Origin: Paramecium pentaurelia
Taxonomy: Eukaryota > Ciliophora > Oligohymenophorea > Peniculida > Parameciidae
Assembly (NCBI GenBank): GCA_905183005.1
Contig: CAJJDO010000008.1
Span: forward strand, 374,927 to 438,926
Direction of reading: 5' to 3'
Length of the DNA stretch: 64,000 bases
Shown one piece after another: positions 48,812-60,888 of this stretch. The position numbers and the translations under genes were made by a program. Below the pieces are notes generated by a model that made no database searches, was not told where the DNA came from, and saw nothing but the letters and a program-made list of their open reading frames with translations. The stretch's first letter is position 1; the number at the start of each line of letters is the position of its first letter.

Positions 48812-50335
48812 ATGATTCTTATTTTATATTACTTTTTTATAACTGCATTAGGAATATAAACGATAAATATCAATTAGGATTACTTGGAAAATGGAGAATT
48901 ATTTGAATTGGAAGATTCTGATTATTATGTAATATAAGAAGTAGGAAATGGAACTATGGTCTTTTAAGTTAGTTCAGTTGACACTTAAAAATATCTTTAA
49001 ATAGAGTAATTTTATGTTCGATTAAAGATTAATATTCTTAGCTCCTGGAGATGGTGAAGTCAATTTGTCTTTTACAATTAGTAAAAACAGTCTTCCTTCT
49101 ATGAAAGACAACAAAACAATATCAGCAACATATGCTGATGTCAATGGTTACTATCTTCGCAAGAGTTATCAAAATATAGTGATACCAGCTAATTCATTTA
49201 GATCAGGTGATAAATTTTATATAACTAATTTAAAAAGAGAAGAAGAAACAACTTATTAATATAATATTAGAATAAAGAAGACTGATAGTACTCCATGTCC
49301 TAATGATTGCACTTCCGTTTCTTTAGGATATTGTAATATAGGTACTTGTGCATGCGAACCAAATAGAGTTGATTTGGATTGTTCCAGGAAAGCAACTCCT
49401 ATAATGATTGATAAAAAATTAGAAAACCTAACAATAACTGGAACAGAGTATTTTTATTTTGAATAAACAAAACAATTAGATACAATTTTGTTAGATGTAG
49501 GAATTTCGAATATACTAATTTCAGAGTATTCTTAAATCTTTGTATATTTTATGTTTGAAAACTTCAAATATGGGGTACCCACTCCATATTATAATAATTA
49601 TTCTTTCTCATTTTCTCCAGATTCTAAAACAAAATCACTTATTATTGATGTTTCTGGATTAAATTATAATTCAGATTTATATAGGTATTATATTATAATA
49701 ACTTTAGATTTGATCGTCTATTATTAACAATTGTAGTTCCTGATACGTGCTAATTTTATTTTAATATCAGTGTTCCGTCTGAGGATTCAGAAGTGAATAC
49801 AAATTTAATGCTTATTTATTTTTTGGTTTCTTTAGCTGTAGTTTTAGTGCTTACTTGGATTATAGTTACTTTAATAAGATATAGACAAAGAAATAGAGTG
49901 TAAAATGAAATTCAATAAAATTAAATATAATTATCATAATAAAGAAGAGGTCAAAAAAATGGTATAAGTGTTTAATAGCTTGATTATTATATGAGAAAGA
50001 TTTTATGGAAGAATTTAGAGAAACATCCAAAGATTAAAGAAAAGAAAATCGATACTATATAATTTGAATCTTGTACTGTTTGTTTAATTGAATATGATAA
50101 AGAATCAATTTGTAGAGTGACTCCTTGTGTTCATGTATTTCATGCTGATTGTTTGCAAGCATGGATGGTGGAAAAGAAACATGAAACTTGCCCAATGTGT
50201 AGAGAAGAATTAAATGAGTAATCATTAGAAAAATTTGCAGAAATAGAAAAATCTAATAATTAAGAAACTTAAGTATTCAAAAAAGTGGATTAAAATATAT
50301 AAAATGGTTTAATTGTTATCTAGTAGAGACCATGA
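48812..50335 (+). CDS. Type I membrane RING-H2 protein (492 aa)
   Basis: Two introns (49006-49027, 49685-49707). Signal peptide MILILYYFFITALGIQT. The lumenal part of about 290 residues includes a cysteine cluster CPNDCTSVSLGYCNIGTCAC typical of an EGF-like loop. One transmembrane helix lies near residue 330 (LMLIYFLVSLAVVLVLTWII), followed by RYRQR. The cytosolic tail ends in a RING-H2 finger: CTVCLIEYDKESICRVTPCV, HVFHADCLQAWM and CPMCR. This layout (signal, lumenal domain, one span, RING) is that of PA-TM-RING/goliath-type ubiquitin ligases, though no PA domain is recognised. Convergent with UPF3, 32 bp between stops. Confidence 0.9.
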
Positions 50336-50367
50336 ATGATTAATATGATTTTTGTTTTATATAATGA

Positions 50368-51125
50368 TCATTCAATTATTTACTAATATTTGATTATTAA
50401 TTTTAATTCATATTCAATTTTTTGCTTTAGGTACGAAAATCTATAATTATTAATCTAATTTATTACAAATGTTCTTTCAATTATTCTTCCATCCTCTTCA
50501 CATTTTAATTTGATGATGTTTTTTGTGGTTGTCAAATTATCTATTTAAGTCTTCAATTCTTTCTTCTTCTAATATTCCTTCTCTAATTCCATAATTATAT
50601 GCGTTTTAACTTTCTCAAATTTCTTTGGTTTATCTTCTACATTTATTGGCTCTTCCTTTAATTATTAAATCTAAGCATTTTCCTTTTCCAATTATTATAA
50701 TTGTTCCTCTTCTTAAACCTTTAAAAATTTCTTATAGAGTTCTGTTTTCTAATATTCACCTTCTAATGGTTTTGGCTTATTTCTCAATAAATCCTATTAA
50801 TTTTAAAGCAAAGCTTTTCCAATATCAGGTAGATAATATAAGCCTTTTTCATCGCAGAATACTTTTTTATATCCTTAGATGAATCGATTCATTGAGGATT
50901 CACTGTTGAAAAATAAATAACATCTTGAATCTATTTTTTCTTATTCTCTTATAATGGATAAAATTATTACTTCAATTTGCCTTTTACATAATATTTCATC
51001 ACTATATCACTCATGTATTCTTAAATAGTTGCATTAAATTCTTCTTCTCTACAAAGTGGAGGCAATCTTCTAATGTGTACTTTGAAACTTTATGGACCCT
51101 TAGATAAACTTCTTTTGGAAATCAT
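50368..51125 (-). CDS. UPF3-like nonsense-mediated decay factor (244 aa)
   Basis: One 23-nt intron (50948-50970). The N-terminal Smg4/UPF3 domain is an RNP-type fold: FKVHIRRLPPLCREEEFNAT matches the conserved KVVIRRLPP start, followed by SRCYLFFNSESSMNRFIQGY, then VFCDEKGLYYLP, as in UPF3 (F-x-G-x2-F-x-D-x-KG). The rest is a charged helical region. In other eukaryotes UPF3 links the exon-junction complex to UPF2/UPF1 and marks mRNAs with premature stops. In Paramecium NMD also removes transcripts whose tiny introns stay unspliced, so this gene is functionally apt. The C-terminal UPF1/EJC-binding motif could not be identified. Confidence 0.85.
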
Positions 51126-51174
51126 ATTCACTATTAATAATTAATTTATCTAAAAATAAAATATAATAACAAGA

Positions 51175-52980
51175 CATGAGACAAATTTCATCTGCTCTAC
51201 AATTAAAAACCAATTGTAATTAAGAAAAACTTCTAGAAAGTGCAGGCTAATATAAATTAGTAGACTCTAAAAGTATAAATTAGTGAAAGGATAGATTAAT
51301 GAATGTGCTCATAAAACAATCACAAGCATCTTAATCATCATTATCAATCAAGATTACAAAGTGTAACAACTTTTAATACTACACAACATACTGGATATTC
51401 TACTCATATAATGAGTGAAGCAGAATATGATTCAGTTCCAAGTTCAGCATTTAGAGGTCAAATTTAAATGAGATCAAATTTACATTCAAGCAGAATTAAT
51501 TCCCCTTAAGAAACTCATAGAAATGCTAGAACAGAATCAAATAATAGACTCTTTTAATAGACCAATAGTTCTCAATAGAAATAATTAATTGTTAATTAAG
51601 AAAAAATTGATTCTAATGAAGTGAAAAGAAGAATGAAATTTGATCCATAAGTTAATCCTTAATTAATCTATTTTAAAATATCGAACATATCTAATATTGG
51701 ATTTGAAAATTATCTACTTTAACTTTACAAGTGATATAAACATTTGATTGATTTTATAAAATCAAAGCTGAAACTCAAGTATTAATAATATTACAATTAG
51801 ATAATTGATTTTATCATAAATTTTAACATTTGATTTGGCTATCTTTTATCATAATTAAACAATAATTATGGTAAATTATGCAAAATAAATAATGGATAAT
51901 TGTAGAATGAAATCACTTGGATATTATTCATTAAAATGTAATAATATGAGATTGGAATTAAATTATTAAAAAAATGTCTATAATATTCATTGTTAAATAA
52001 CGATTAGGATTATGAAAATGAAATTCACACAAAATTTGATGTTTGTTATTATTATCCTAGAGACATTGAAAAAGTATACCATTTATTTATCATGCCTAAA
52101 TATTATCATGTAAGTACATTAATATATTTTTATATTCCCCTTTACGCTAAATGAGTTCAGACATACTCAAAGTCTTCTTAAATATGAATTTGAACAGAAA
52201 TTATGCTGAAACTATAAATATTCCTCTTTTGAATCAATTAAATCTACCTTCCTAAAGATATATTGTATAAGAAATAAAAAATAAATCTCTTATTATGATC
52301 AATACTAGAACTTTTAATAAATCTAAGACTTCTTTACAAGAAGAAGGTCTGTTTTTGAATAAAACCTTCATATGAAAATGTATCAACAATATCAATGGAT
52401 GGACTACGAATTTAAAAAGAAATTTTGCAGTTTCATTTAAATAAATAATTTGATTAATTTAATTATTCTGTTGTCATTATAAAAGGCACAAGATTCACTT
52501 TATCAACTAATAAATTTGAAGTTGAACTTTGCACTTCAACATATTCTTATATATTAATGATAAATAATTTAAAAGTTAAATAAGAAAGTAAACGCTTTGA
52601 TTTTATAATAAATAAAATAACACATCCTTAAGATATATTTCGTTATATTAAATATAAATCTAATCCTATATTTTATCTGATCTTGGTATAATAAGAGGCT
52701 AAAATGATGAAAATCCTATTTAAAACCCTTATTATATAAATTGCCTTGAGATTAATTAATTGATATTTGATTAAAATAGAAGCATGTGGACATCTTAACA
52801 TAATTAACAAATGTAATGGATTATAGATATCATACTAAAACATTAATGAAGAATAAAATTCTGGTAGTCATTTAACATTAATTAAAGAGTATTTATAAAA
52901 TGTTGAGAATGAAAAAAGACATTCTTTCATAAATTAGAACAAAATTTTAGAAAATCTATCAAACAATATATTAAATCTTT
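51175..52980 (+). pseudogene. Decayed cytosolic carboxypeptidase (CCP/AGBL, M14B) gene
   Basis: The first 560 bases are open with introns at about 51247-51276 and 51292-51313 and read to MKFDPQVNPQLIYFKISNIS, then GFENYLLQLYK and TGA. After that, family-like pieces appear in changing frames: a stop followed by FYKIKAETQV where CCPs have WFYF; YYYPRDIEKVYHLFIMPKYY, then SDILKVFL (the yPYTYSDL segment); LIMINTRTFNKSKTS where the zinc-binding HPGE should be; and a 130-codon frame to TGA 52764-52766 with THPQDIFRYIKYKSNPIFYL where HPxI...DLHGHS lies. Zinc ligands are lost. CCPs shorten tubulin glutamate side chains. A diverged active gene with unseen introns is less likely. Confidence 0.5.
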
Positions 52981-53036
52981 TATGTTTTTATATTTAATAC
53001 TTATATATGTAATAATTCTTATTATAAATTATATTC

Positions 53037-54670
53037 ATGTATCCAAGATAATATAAAAAGTCAGACAAACAACAGTAATTTAGTAATATTTCTGATTTCA
53101 TACTCAATAAACTCATCAATGAATTCGGTTAAAAACCAATAGATAAAGAAGTAATTAATAAATGTTAAAAAGTTAATTACATGGTATGTACATGATTATA
53201 ATTCCAAATATACATCATTTAATGAAAGTGGTGTCAGGGCTTTGAAAGCAGAGATAAAGGAAGCAGTCAAGAAATAATATATTGAAAAGGAAGCAATAAT
53301 AAAAACCTTAAAATAGTAGTAAAATACTCTATAGTTACAAAATATAGAAGAAAAATAAAAAAATGAAAATAACTCAAAATAAATAACAAAAGTAATCACA
53401 TAAGGATAAGATCAATTAAATTCATAAATAAAGAACAATCCTCCCGAAATTCCAAGATTAGACTCATTAACATCTGAAAATAAATAAAAATCTGTTTATT
53501 AATTGGATGATGATGAATAAGATGAATGGGCAGCGATAATTAAATATGATACAACTTTATATTAAAAGGAACAAGAAGAAAAAAAGAAGAGAGAACTTTA
53601 ATTAAAATAAAAATTAAAAGATGATTTAGATAAATAATTAAAAGAGAAAGCAGAGATGAAAAAAGAAGAAGCAATGAAAGAAGCCAAATTTATATAATTA
53701 AATTAATAAAGGAAATAAGAATTTGAGTAATTTGAAAAATAGAAAAAGGAATAGATTAAACTAAAATAATTAGAAGAAAAAAAATTAAGAGATGAGTAAG
53801 TTTTATAAGAAAAACTTAAGAAGTAATTCTTATATTTATTAGATTAGAAGGGAAAGTTAAAAATAATCAAAATTATAGGATGATGAAATGTTATAATAGC
53901 TAAAAAATGAAATAAGTAGAGAATCTTAAGAATTAAATAAAAGAAGATAAGAATAAAAAGATAAATTTTAGTAAATTTTGAAAGAAAATGAATAATTACG
54001 TTATAAAGTACTATTAATATAATATTTTAAAAGGCATAAGAGGAACTTAAATTGTAAAAGGAAATTGATACTAAATTGTAATAATAATAATTATAAAAAA
54101 TGATATAAGATGATGAAAGAAGAGAAGAATAAAAGAGAGAGAGAGATTAAAAAATAAAATAATTTATGAGTAATTACAGTCATTAAGTATTAACAAAATA
54201 GAAAGAAAATGAGGAAAACGAAGGTAAATATATGTTGGAATAATTAAAAAAATAAGAAGAATATGATAAATAATAATAATAATATAGGAAATTAAAAGAA
54301 AAAGAGAAAATGGAATTAGTGAAATAATAATTGTAATTGTAAATTTAACAGAAATAATAAAAAAAATTATCAGAAGAAGAAGAATAAAAATTATTATTAC
54401 TTCAATAAAAATTAGAACTTATGAATTATACTGAAAAAGAAAAAGAAAAATAACTTGTATGTATTATTATTTTGATTTTAGTATATAAAAAATAATTATA
54501 AATAAAACTAAGAGGATATAAAGAAATAAATAGTAGAGAGTAGAAATAAGAGTGCTCATGAAAAAATGACAAATATGGAATTATTATAAAATAAATCAAT
54601 TTTAAAGAATATTGCAGAAGAATAAGTTGTAAAGACAAAGTTTAGAAAAGTGAATGTATCAATGAAATGA
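53037..54670 (+). CDS. Highly charged coiled-coil protein (505 aa)
   Basis: Five introns (53151-53172, 53823-53842, 53856-53878, 54008-54033, 54457-54481). The N-terminal 130 residues look folded: NISDFILNKLINEFGQKPID then WYVHDYNSKYTSFNESGVRA. An acidic patch LDDDEQDEWAAIIKYDTTLY precedes about 300 residues of continuous Lys/Glu/Gln coiled coil (KEQEEKKKRELQLKQKLKDD). The short C-terminus is basic (VVKTKFRKVNVSMK). Such layouts are frequent among ciliary and cytoskeletal proteins, but no family is recognised. Confidence 0.75.
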
Positions 54671-54768
54671 TAAGATTTATTTGAATTTGATTCATAAATA
54701 TGTTTTTTTATGTTTATTTTAAAATTAATAATATAATATAATAAGAAATAAATAAATATTATTCAATA

Positions 54769-55362
54769 ATGAATTAGAAAAGCAATAAGGTTTCTCCAAA
54801 TCAAAAAACAATAGGATTTAGATTTAATTGTGCTATTAATTTAGAACTACTTAAAAAATCAACTAGAATGGCATTATTGAAAATGAAATATTAATTGCCT
54901 GAAGAATCAGATCGAATTAAAATGAGAAAAAGAAGCTTAATCTTTGCAAAAAATTAATTAGAATCAGAAAAGAAGCCATCTCCATCAAAAAGCAAATTTT
55001 TAGATACAATAAAAACTAGATGTAGTTCAATAGCTGATGACAATAATTAAATGCCAACTAAATTGGTGTTCTAAAAATACTCAAAATAATTAGATAATAT
55101 TAATTATGGCAATCCTTAAATATTCCAATCGATCTCTTCTTAGAAGGAATCATGTGATACTCTGATTTTCCCTTTTCAAAGATCGATTTATCCATAAAGG
55201 AAACTGGTTAGAAAAAATAGAGCTGAAACTTAATATACAATTAATAGTTCAATTAATTAGCCTAGTCCTAACAATGCAAAAATAAAGGTTAAGTCCCTCA
55301 TTGCCATATAAGAGAGATTTGGAGCAACTGGATGGGAAGTGGAACCATCAGATGATCTTTGA
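54769..55362 (+). CDS. Unknown basic protein with conserved-looking tail (197 aa)
   Basis: Single exon. The N-terminal 50 residues are basic with NKVSPNQKTIGFRFNCAINL and RMALLKMKYQLPEESDRIKM. The centre is Ser/Asn-rich and probably disordered. The C-terminus is IQERFGATGWEVEPSDDL, a less random ending that may be a binding motif. No domain, signal or membrane span is seen. It follows the coiled-coil gene by 98 bp on the same strand. Confidence 0.65.
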
Positions 55363-55717
55363 ATTTATCTAATATATCTCTTTGAAAACTTTGAAAATTA
55401 CCATATTATTAGTAATTTTAATTATTTCAATTAATGTAATTTAAAAATAATAATATTGACACTCTTAGCAATCCCAATTATTATTTAATAAATATATTAA
55501 GTCTTAATTATGTAAAATCTCTTACTTTTGAGAAACATCTTATGATAAATATATAATAAGCTCTTTAAATCTAATAATATTTTCACTCAAATAAAAATTG
55601 TATTTCAATCATCTAAAACTCTGAATTTTGCAGTAATTTTCAGCATTGATTATGTAAGGTTTAATGATATTAATAAATATATTAAAATTCATTAATCATT
55701 CAAGAGTTTTACTTTAT
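55363..55717. other. Intergenic, about 350 bp
   Basis: AT-rich spacer between two same-strand orphans; nothing recognised. Confidence 0.4.
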
Positions 55718-56410
55718 ATGAATATAGGTTAATATTTGTCATGTGAAACAACAATTAATTCATCAGAAAACACAATTACAGCTTACAAAAATGTTCATTA
55801 AGAAAATTCGAACTATAATGATGGATAGAATCTATATACTTCAAATCAATAGACTGATGATTCTTTTGAAATGGTAATAATGAGTAATTAGCATCCTGAA
55901 AATGAATGGATAAAAAAAGAGCAAATTATTGTTTCTTATCTTAAATAATTGGGTCTAAAGATGAAAACTGATCCTTTAGAAAAATTAGAGCATTATTATA
56001 AAAAACCAAAGAGGCGACAAAATAAATCCAGCACCATGACATTCAATACTACTTCAAATGTGGATCAATCTAATTTGGAAGATGATAAATGTGATGGCAT
56101 ACTGTAAAAAATGAGTATTGAAATGAATTCAATAAAATAAAGACGAACACCTAATACAACTCCTTAAAGTTCTCCTTTAATTACAAAAAATTCAGAATAA
56201 CAAGAACCAATAAAAAAATAAAGAATGTCAATTTTTCAGAAAATGTAAAATCAGCCTTAAGATCTAACACCGGATGAAGAAGAAATATAAAACAATATTA
56301 AAAGAAATTAATAATAAGTAATTGATTAAGAAAATGGTCTTGAAAAAAGTGAGACAAATAGTAGTATAAGTGACACAGAGAAAAATTATTTCTAAAATTT
56401 ATGTGGATGA
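55718..56410 (+). CDS. Unknown hydrophilic protein (230 aa)
   Basis: Single exon, MNIGQYLSCETTINSSENTI. A short folded-looking part is ENEWIKKEQIIVSYLKQLGL then DPLEKLEHYYKKPKRRQNKS, which includes a basic KKPKRRQ motif that could act as a nuclear signal. The rest is Ser/Thr/Gln-rich with SP/TP sites (RRTPNTTPQSSPL). It ends EKNYFQNLCG. No family is recognised. Convergent with SPEF1, only 16 bp between stops. Confidence 0.65.
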
Positions 56411-56426
56411 TATGTGAGTAACTATA

Positions 56427-57064
56427 TCATTTTATTCCTGCTTATTATAGTTTTTAAGTTAACTATTATATTTTACTATCTTTTAATTTCACTAATTATT
56501 CTAGTTTCTATATTTTAAGTTCAAGTATTTCTATTGTTTCCTTTTAATCTTAAATAACTAAATCTTTATCGTGTTATTTATTGTTGAGAACTGGTTTTGA
56601 ATTGTTAACTTAATTTTAATTTTTTGAAATTTCATTTGGCTTTTCTTATTTTTGAACTTAATTTTATTCTGAATGCTCCAAAAACATATCCAATTTCACT
56701 TAGATTACTTTTAAGATTCTCTCTATAGCTTCAGGGATTACTTAAATAACTGCATCAATATCTTTCTAGGTAATTTAGAATCCCATTTTTCTAAACACCT
56801 ATAAATCATAATATATAGTACCTTTGCATTCAAAGTATTCCAATTATATTATTTTTATTAAACAGAATGAGCTAAACTATAGTTATGAATATCAATTATT
56901 GAAGGAACATAATATTAAATAATTTCCGCAATTAAAACTCCATCTGCAAAATCTCTACCTATATGTTTTTTAGGTCTAGATAATGGTACAGTATCAACCC
57001 AATTGTAAATTTCATTTAATTCATCTTCACTAAGTGGAGGAGCATCCATGTCTTTACTTTTCAT
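56427..57064 (-). CDS. SPEF1/CLAMP-like calponin-homology ciliary protein (204 aa)
   Basis: One 23-nt intron (56799-56821). The N-terminal CH_2 domain reads LSEDELNEIYNWVDTVPLSR, GRDFADGVLIAEIIQYYVPS, IIDIHNYSLAHSVQQKQYNW and NTLNAKVFRKMGFQ, which is the SPEF1 (sperm flagellar 1, CLAMP) pattern. The C-terminal segment is a helical coiled coil (IQDQKETIEILELKIQKLEQ). In animals and protists SPEF1 bundles and stabilises microtubules in the central pair and in epithelial microtubule arrays. Length is near that of animal SPEF1 (about 236). Confidence 0.9.
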
Positions 57065-57140
57065 TGTTATATAAATAATTTAAAATTTATATTATTTTGC
57101 TAACTTACAATTAAATAAATAGAGATATTAAATTTTTTAT

Positions 57141-59075
57141 TCATTTATTAAGAGAATTTTACGACTTATTTAATTTCTATATATTTGTTCTTAAGCATTA
57201 TCTAAATATCTATATATAACTTAATACGTATTAACTTCCTCTAATTTAATGAGTTATTTAATTCTTTTTGCAAATCCAACATCATCTTTTTCTCTTAGTT
57301 TCTTACTTAATTAATTTGATTAATCATAATAAACATCAAGATTTACTTCATAAATGGATTATAGTGATTAATCATCTGATATTTCATCAGGTTGTATTTC
57401 AGTTTTTATTCTACGTTATGCCTCTAAAGAACCATGCTAACGTAATTTTAATCTTTTTTTTCTTAATTGATTAAGTTGAGTGTCAAGTTGTTCATTTAAC
57501 TATTACTCCTATTAACTTTCTATTAAAGTATGAAATTTTTATGTTTTTTCTTAAACTCTTAAAATTAATAAAATTAATACTGTTTATTTAATGTGTATAT
57601 ATTTCTATTGTGAATATAATCGTATAATTTAACATCAAAATTTGTTATTAATCCTTTAGTATTTTTTGAATTTTTATCTCCATCTGCTTATTTAGTAAAA
57701 AGATAAAAAGGTTTTTTTGTAATAACATAATCTTTTCTTTTTATAGGATCAGCAATACAATTTTTGAATTAAGAGTAAGATTTATATTAATTAACATTTC
57801 TCTTTGGACTTGCTACAATAACATCGAGTGGACAATCACTTAATAAATTTATAGGATTTGAATTCTCTTAATTATGAAAAGTTAGTGGAGATTAAGATTT
57901 TGAATTTTAATTACTTTTAATTTTAGATTTTCTTAATTCTGATTAAAACTTAATATTTTATTATTCTAATAGTTTACGAACTTAATTTAAAGCAGTTTTA
58001 AATTAAATTTATTTCTGTTATTCAAGTTCAACTAAATAATCTTTAGAATATGAATTCATTTAATTTTTTAACATACCTAAAGAAGGATAATCAAATCTAT
58101 CAAAATGTTTTTCTTAATGTCTAATAATTGGTTGTACATTATCATAATTTACTAATAGTTATTTTAATTTCTTTTAACATGGTACTAATTTTTTATAATA
58201 TTAAGCATCATCCTATAATTCTTCTTATTAATCTAAGATATGTTAATTGTAATCATTAGTGATATCAAAAAAAGTCTTAATAAAATGAATATTTCTTATT
58301 TCCTCTTCTCTTTATTCTTTGTTTAATTATTATCTTAAATTGATCTTATATAAAAAATAAATAATACTCTTTATTAAATAAAATCTCTTAAAACTTGAAC
58401 CTTCTTATTTATTTTAATTTTAAATAATTCCATTAATTTACCAGCTTCTGTAAATCTTCTTTAATCAACTAATCTTAATTGTTAGACTTTCAATTATTTT
58501 GTAGAGCTTCCTATATCTAATTAAGGAGTCTTATCACCTGATTTAGGTATGTCATTAATTCTAAATTTTTTAATTTTTTAAACAATGGATAGTTTCCTTT
58601 TTTATTTTTTTTAATCTTCTATTGATAACTAAAACAATAATAATATTACTTACTGCTTCTAAGTGAGGAAATCTAATTGCCTTTAATAATTCATTAATTG
58701 ATTACTCCCCTTCTAAATACTTATAGAACTAGAGTTTAAATTGTTTATTTGAACATGGAAGGAATAATGGGACTTCATTCACAAGTGGATCTTAAAGATG
58801 CTAAATTTAAGATGAATCATTAATACCTCTTTGGTTTCTTGAGAGATATGATCCTTTTTCTATTTAAGATTAATATCATGTAAGAAATTGCCAAACATTT
58901 ATTTCCATGCATCTTTCTAATTAGAAATTGCTATTTTTTTGTTAGAGTATGTTAATTTTTTAGTATTTAAAAATCTTTAATTAGTTTACATGAAGTTTTG
59001 CTTAAACTTGCTTGCTGGATGATCTTTGATAGAATCTGATTCAGTTTTCAAGTAAGTTGATATAGAGTCCTACAT
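57141..59075 (-). CDS. Unknown coiled-coil protein (603 aa)
   Basis: Five introns (58801-58826, 58629-58653, 58345-58367, 57558-57580, 57202-57227) restore one frame; the last one creates the TGA that ends the gene before SPEF1. The N-terminus MQDSISTYLKTESDSIKDHP is followed by short basic motifs, KQFKLQFYKYLEGEQSINEL, and helical stretches to the end (RLKLRQHGSLEAQRRIKTEI). A middle part has NPINLLSDCPLDVIVASPKR. No signal, membrane segment or known domain is seen. The start lies 27 bp from the start of the divergent CNB gene. Confidence 0.7.
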
Positions 59076-59102
59076 ATTAAAATTAAAAATAAATAAATCA
59101 CT
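59076..59102. promoter_or_regulatory. 27-bp divergent intergenic segment
   Basis: The two inferred ATGs face away from each other with only 27 bases between, all but three A or T. Both promoters and 5' leaders must fit here or extend into the opposite gene. Start choices rest on the first ATG of each restored frame, so a later true start would widen the gap. Confidence 0.5.
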
Positions 59103-60859
59103 ATGAATGAGGTATAAATAGAAAAGAATTATTTAGAATCTCAACTTTCAAAAGTTATTGAATAACCATTTAAATCCTACTATGGACAATCTTTAAGTAA
59201 TCTATTCGAAATTACAACAATTATAATATTTTAATTCCTTCATTGAGAAAAATCTTAAGGGAACTTAAAGAGAGAGTCTGTTATATGTATAATTCTTTGA
59301 AATCATAGTTATGTGGTAAATTCAAAATGGAGCACTTTAAAGGAGGGGAGGTCATCTTTAAAGAAGGAGATAAGTCAAATGATAAGTTATATATAATATT
59401 TAATGGTAAAGTGGCTTTAATAAAGCAAAGGCCATAATAATAACAGATAATATCACAAAACATTGATAAGCCTCCTGAAAATCATAAATAATTGTAATTA
59501 TAATAAACTTTATCCATCAAACCTGTGCCTTTGAAAACAGAGTAATATATTGGAATTATGAATTTTACATTAGAAAGACCCAAAGCAAAATAACAACCTT
59601 AACATCAGGAACAAATTTCTTTAAATAAATTGCCTTTTCAAAGAAGTTTGCTGATAAAATGAAGGCAAATATAGTTTAAGGATAAACAAATGAGAAAGTC
59701 TAAATAACATAATAAGAAATTTAGGAAATGAGTGATAAATTTGGTGAAACTGTTAGAATATTAAAAAGAGGGGACGGTTTTGGAGATAGAGCTTTAATTG
59801 AGAATGTTCCGAGAGCATTGACTGCATGTGCATTTACTGAAGATTTGTTCTTATTAATTTTAAAAAAAGACGACTTCGATTTAATTAGATAATAATTTAT
59901 ATAATAGATGAAAGAGAAAAAAAGTTTAATTTTTACTAAATTCCCTGTTTAAGGAGATTATTCATCAAAATAATTAGAATAATTAGCATATAGTTTTGAT
60001 GTGGAATAATTTTAAAAGAATTGTGTAATAACTAGAGATGGACAACATAAGAAATCCTTTTATTTGATTCAATTTGGAGATATCTTATTAGAAAAAGTAA
60101 TAAATGATTAAATGGTAAAGATATGCATTTTAAGTAAAATCTTAAATAATTTGAGCAGCAAAGGGTTAGTTATTGGGTGAAGAAATAGCTATGAATGAAG
60201 ATGGCTGTTGTGAATATAATGCTATTGTTTTATCTAATGAAGCTACTTTAATGGTCATACATAAATTAGAATTTTTATAAAAGTTCCCTGAAGAATGTAA
60301 ATAATGGGTGAAATAAGAATACTTAAGGAAAACTAAATTTAGAACTATGTTCTAAACTTCTAATCTCATTAGTGTAAATAAAATTAATTAACCTAAATTT
60401 ACAGCTGTTAAGTAATATATTGAAGTTAAATACAATCCAAAAAAAATTAGAAGTAAAGAAAGAGAAGATAAAATGGAGATAGGTACAATAGTTGAAGAAA
60501 AAAACTTTATTTACTAATTAAAATATCAAAGTAATCCGGAAAAAGATGCAGGATCAGCTTTGTTTGGAAATGATTTATATTAAAGTCCTAAGCTTGGATT
60601 TACTCCTAAATATGAACATCCTAATAATATAGCAATTACATCTTTTAAATAATAATATCTTTATAAATTGTGTAAAAAAAAAAGAACGCATTTATTTTTG
60701 AGTACTCCTCCTCTAACTGCTAGAACTATAATAAATTATTAAACAATAAATTCAGATCGTTAAAGTAAACATAAACACACTTTTTCTACAGGAATTTATT
60801 CCAATACTCCTGGTCCATCACTCTCTCCAATTAATATGAATAGTAGAGAAATTATGTGA
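59103..60859 (+). CDS. Double cyclic-nucleotide-binding-domain protein (551 aa)
   Basis: Four introns (59112-59136, 59287-59308, 59542-59573, 60134-60155). CNB1 begins FKGGEVIFKEGDKSNDKLYI, is interrupted by an insertion of about 110 mainly Gln/Lys-rich residues, and resumes with RGDGFGDRALIENVPRALTA, where the phosphate-binding cassette has FGDRAL...PRA (Asp in place of the usual Glu). CNB2 holds KSFYLIQFGDILLEKV and GQLLGEEIAMNEDGC, with less of the Arg motif. No kinase or channel domain is present, and the C-terminal 150 residues are disordered. It may be a cAMP/cGMP sensor or a non-binding CNB scaffold of cilia (CNBD2-like); the ligand cannot be told. Confidence 0.85.
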
Positions 60860-60888
60860 TATATAAATGTAGATAATAATATTATAAA

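Noticed and set aside
57100..57200. Fusion of the 57141-59075 gene with SPEF1
   Set aside because: The unspliced frame would run into SPEF1, but a 26-nt intron (57202-57227) leads to a proper TGA 76 bp before the SPEF1 start, and SPEF1 has its own complete N-terminus.
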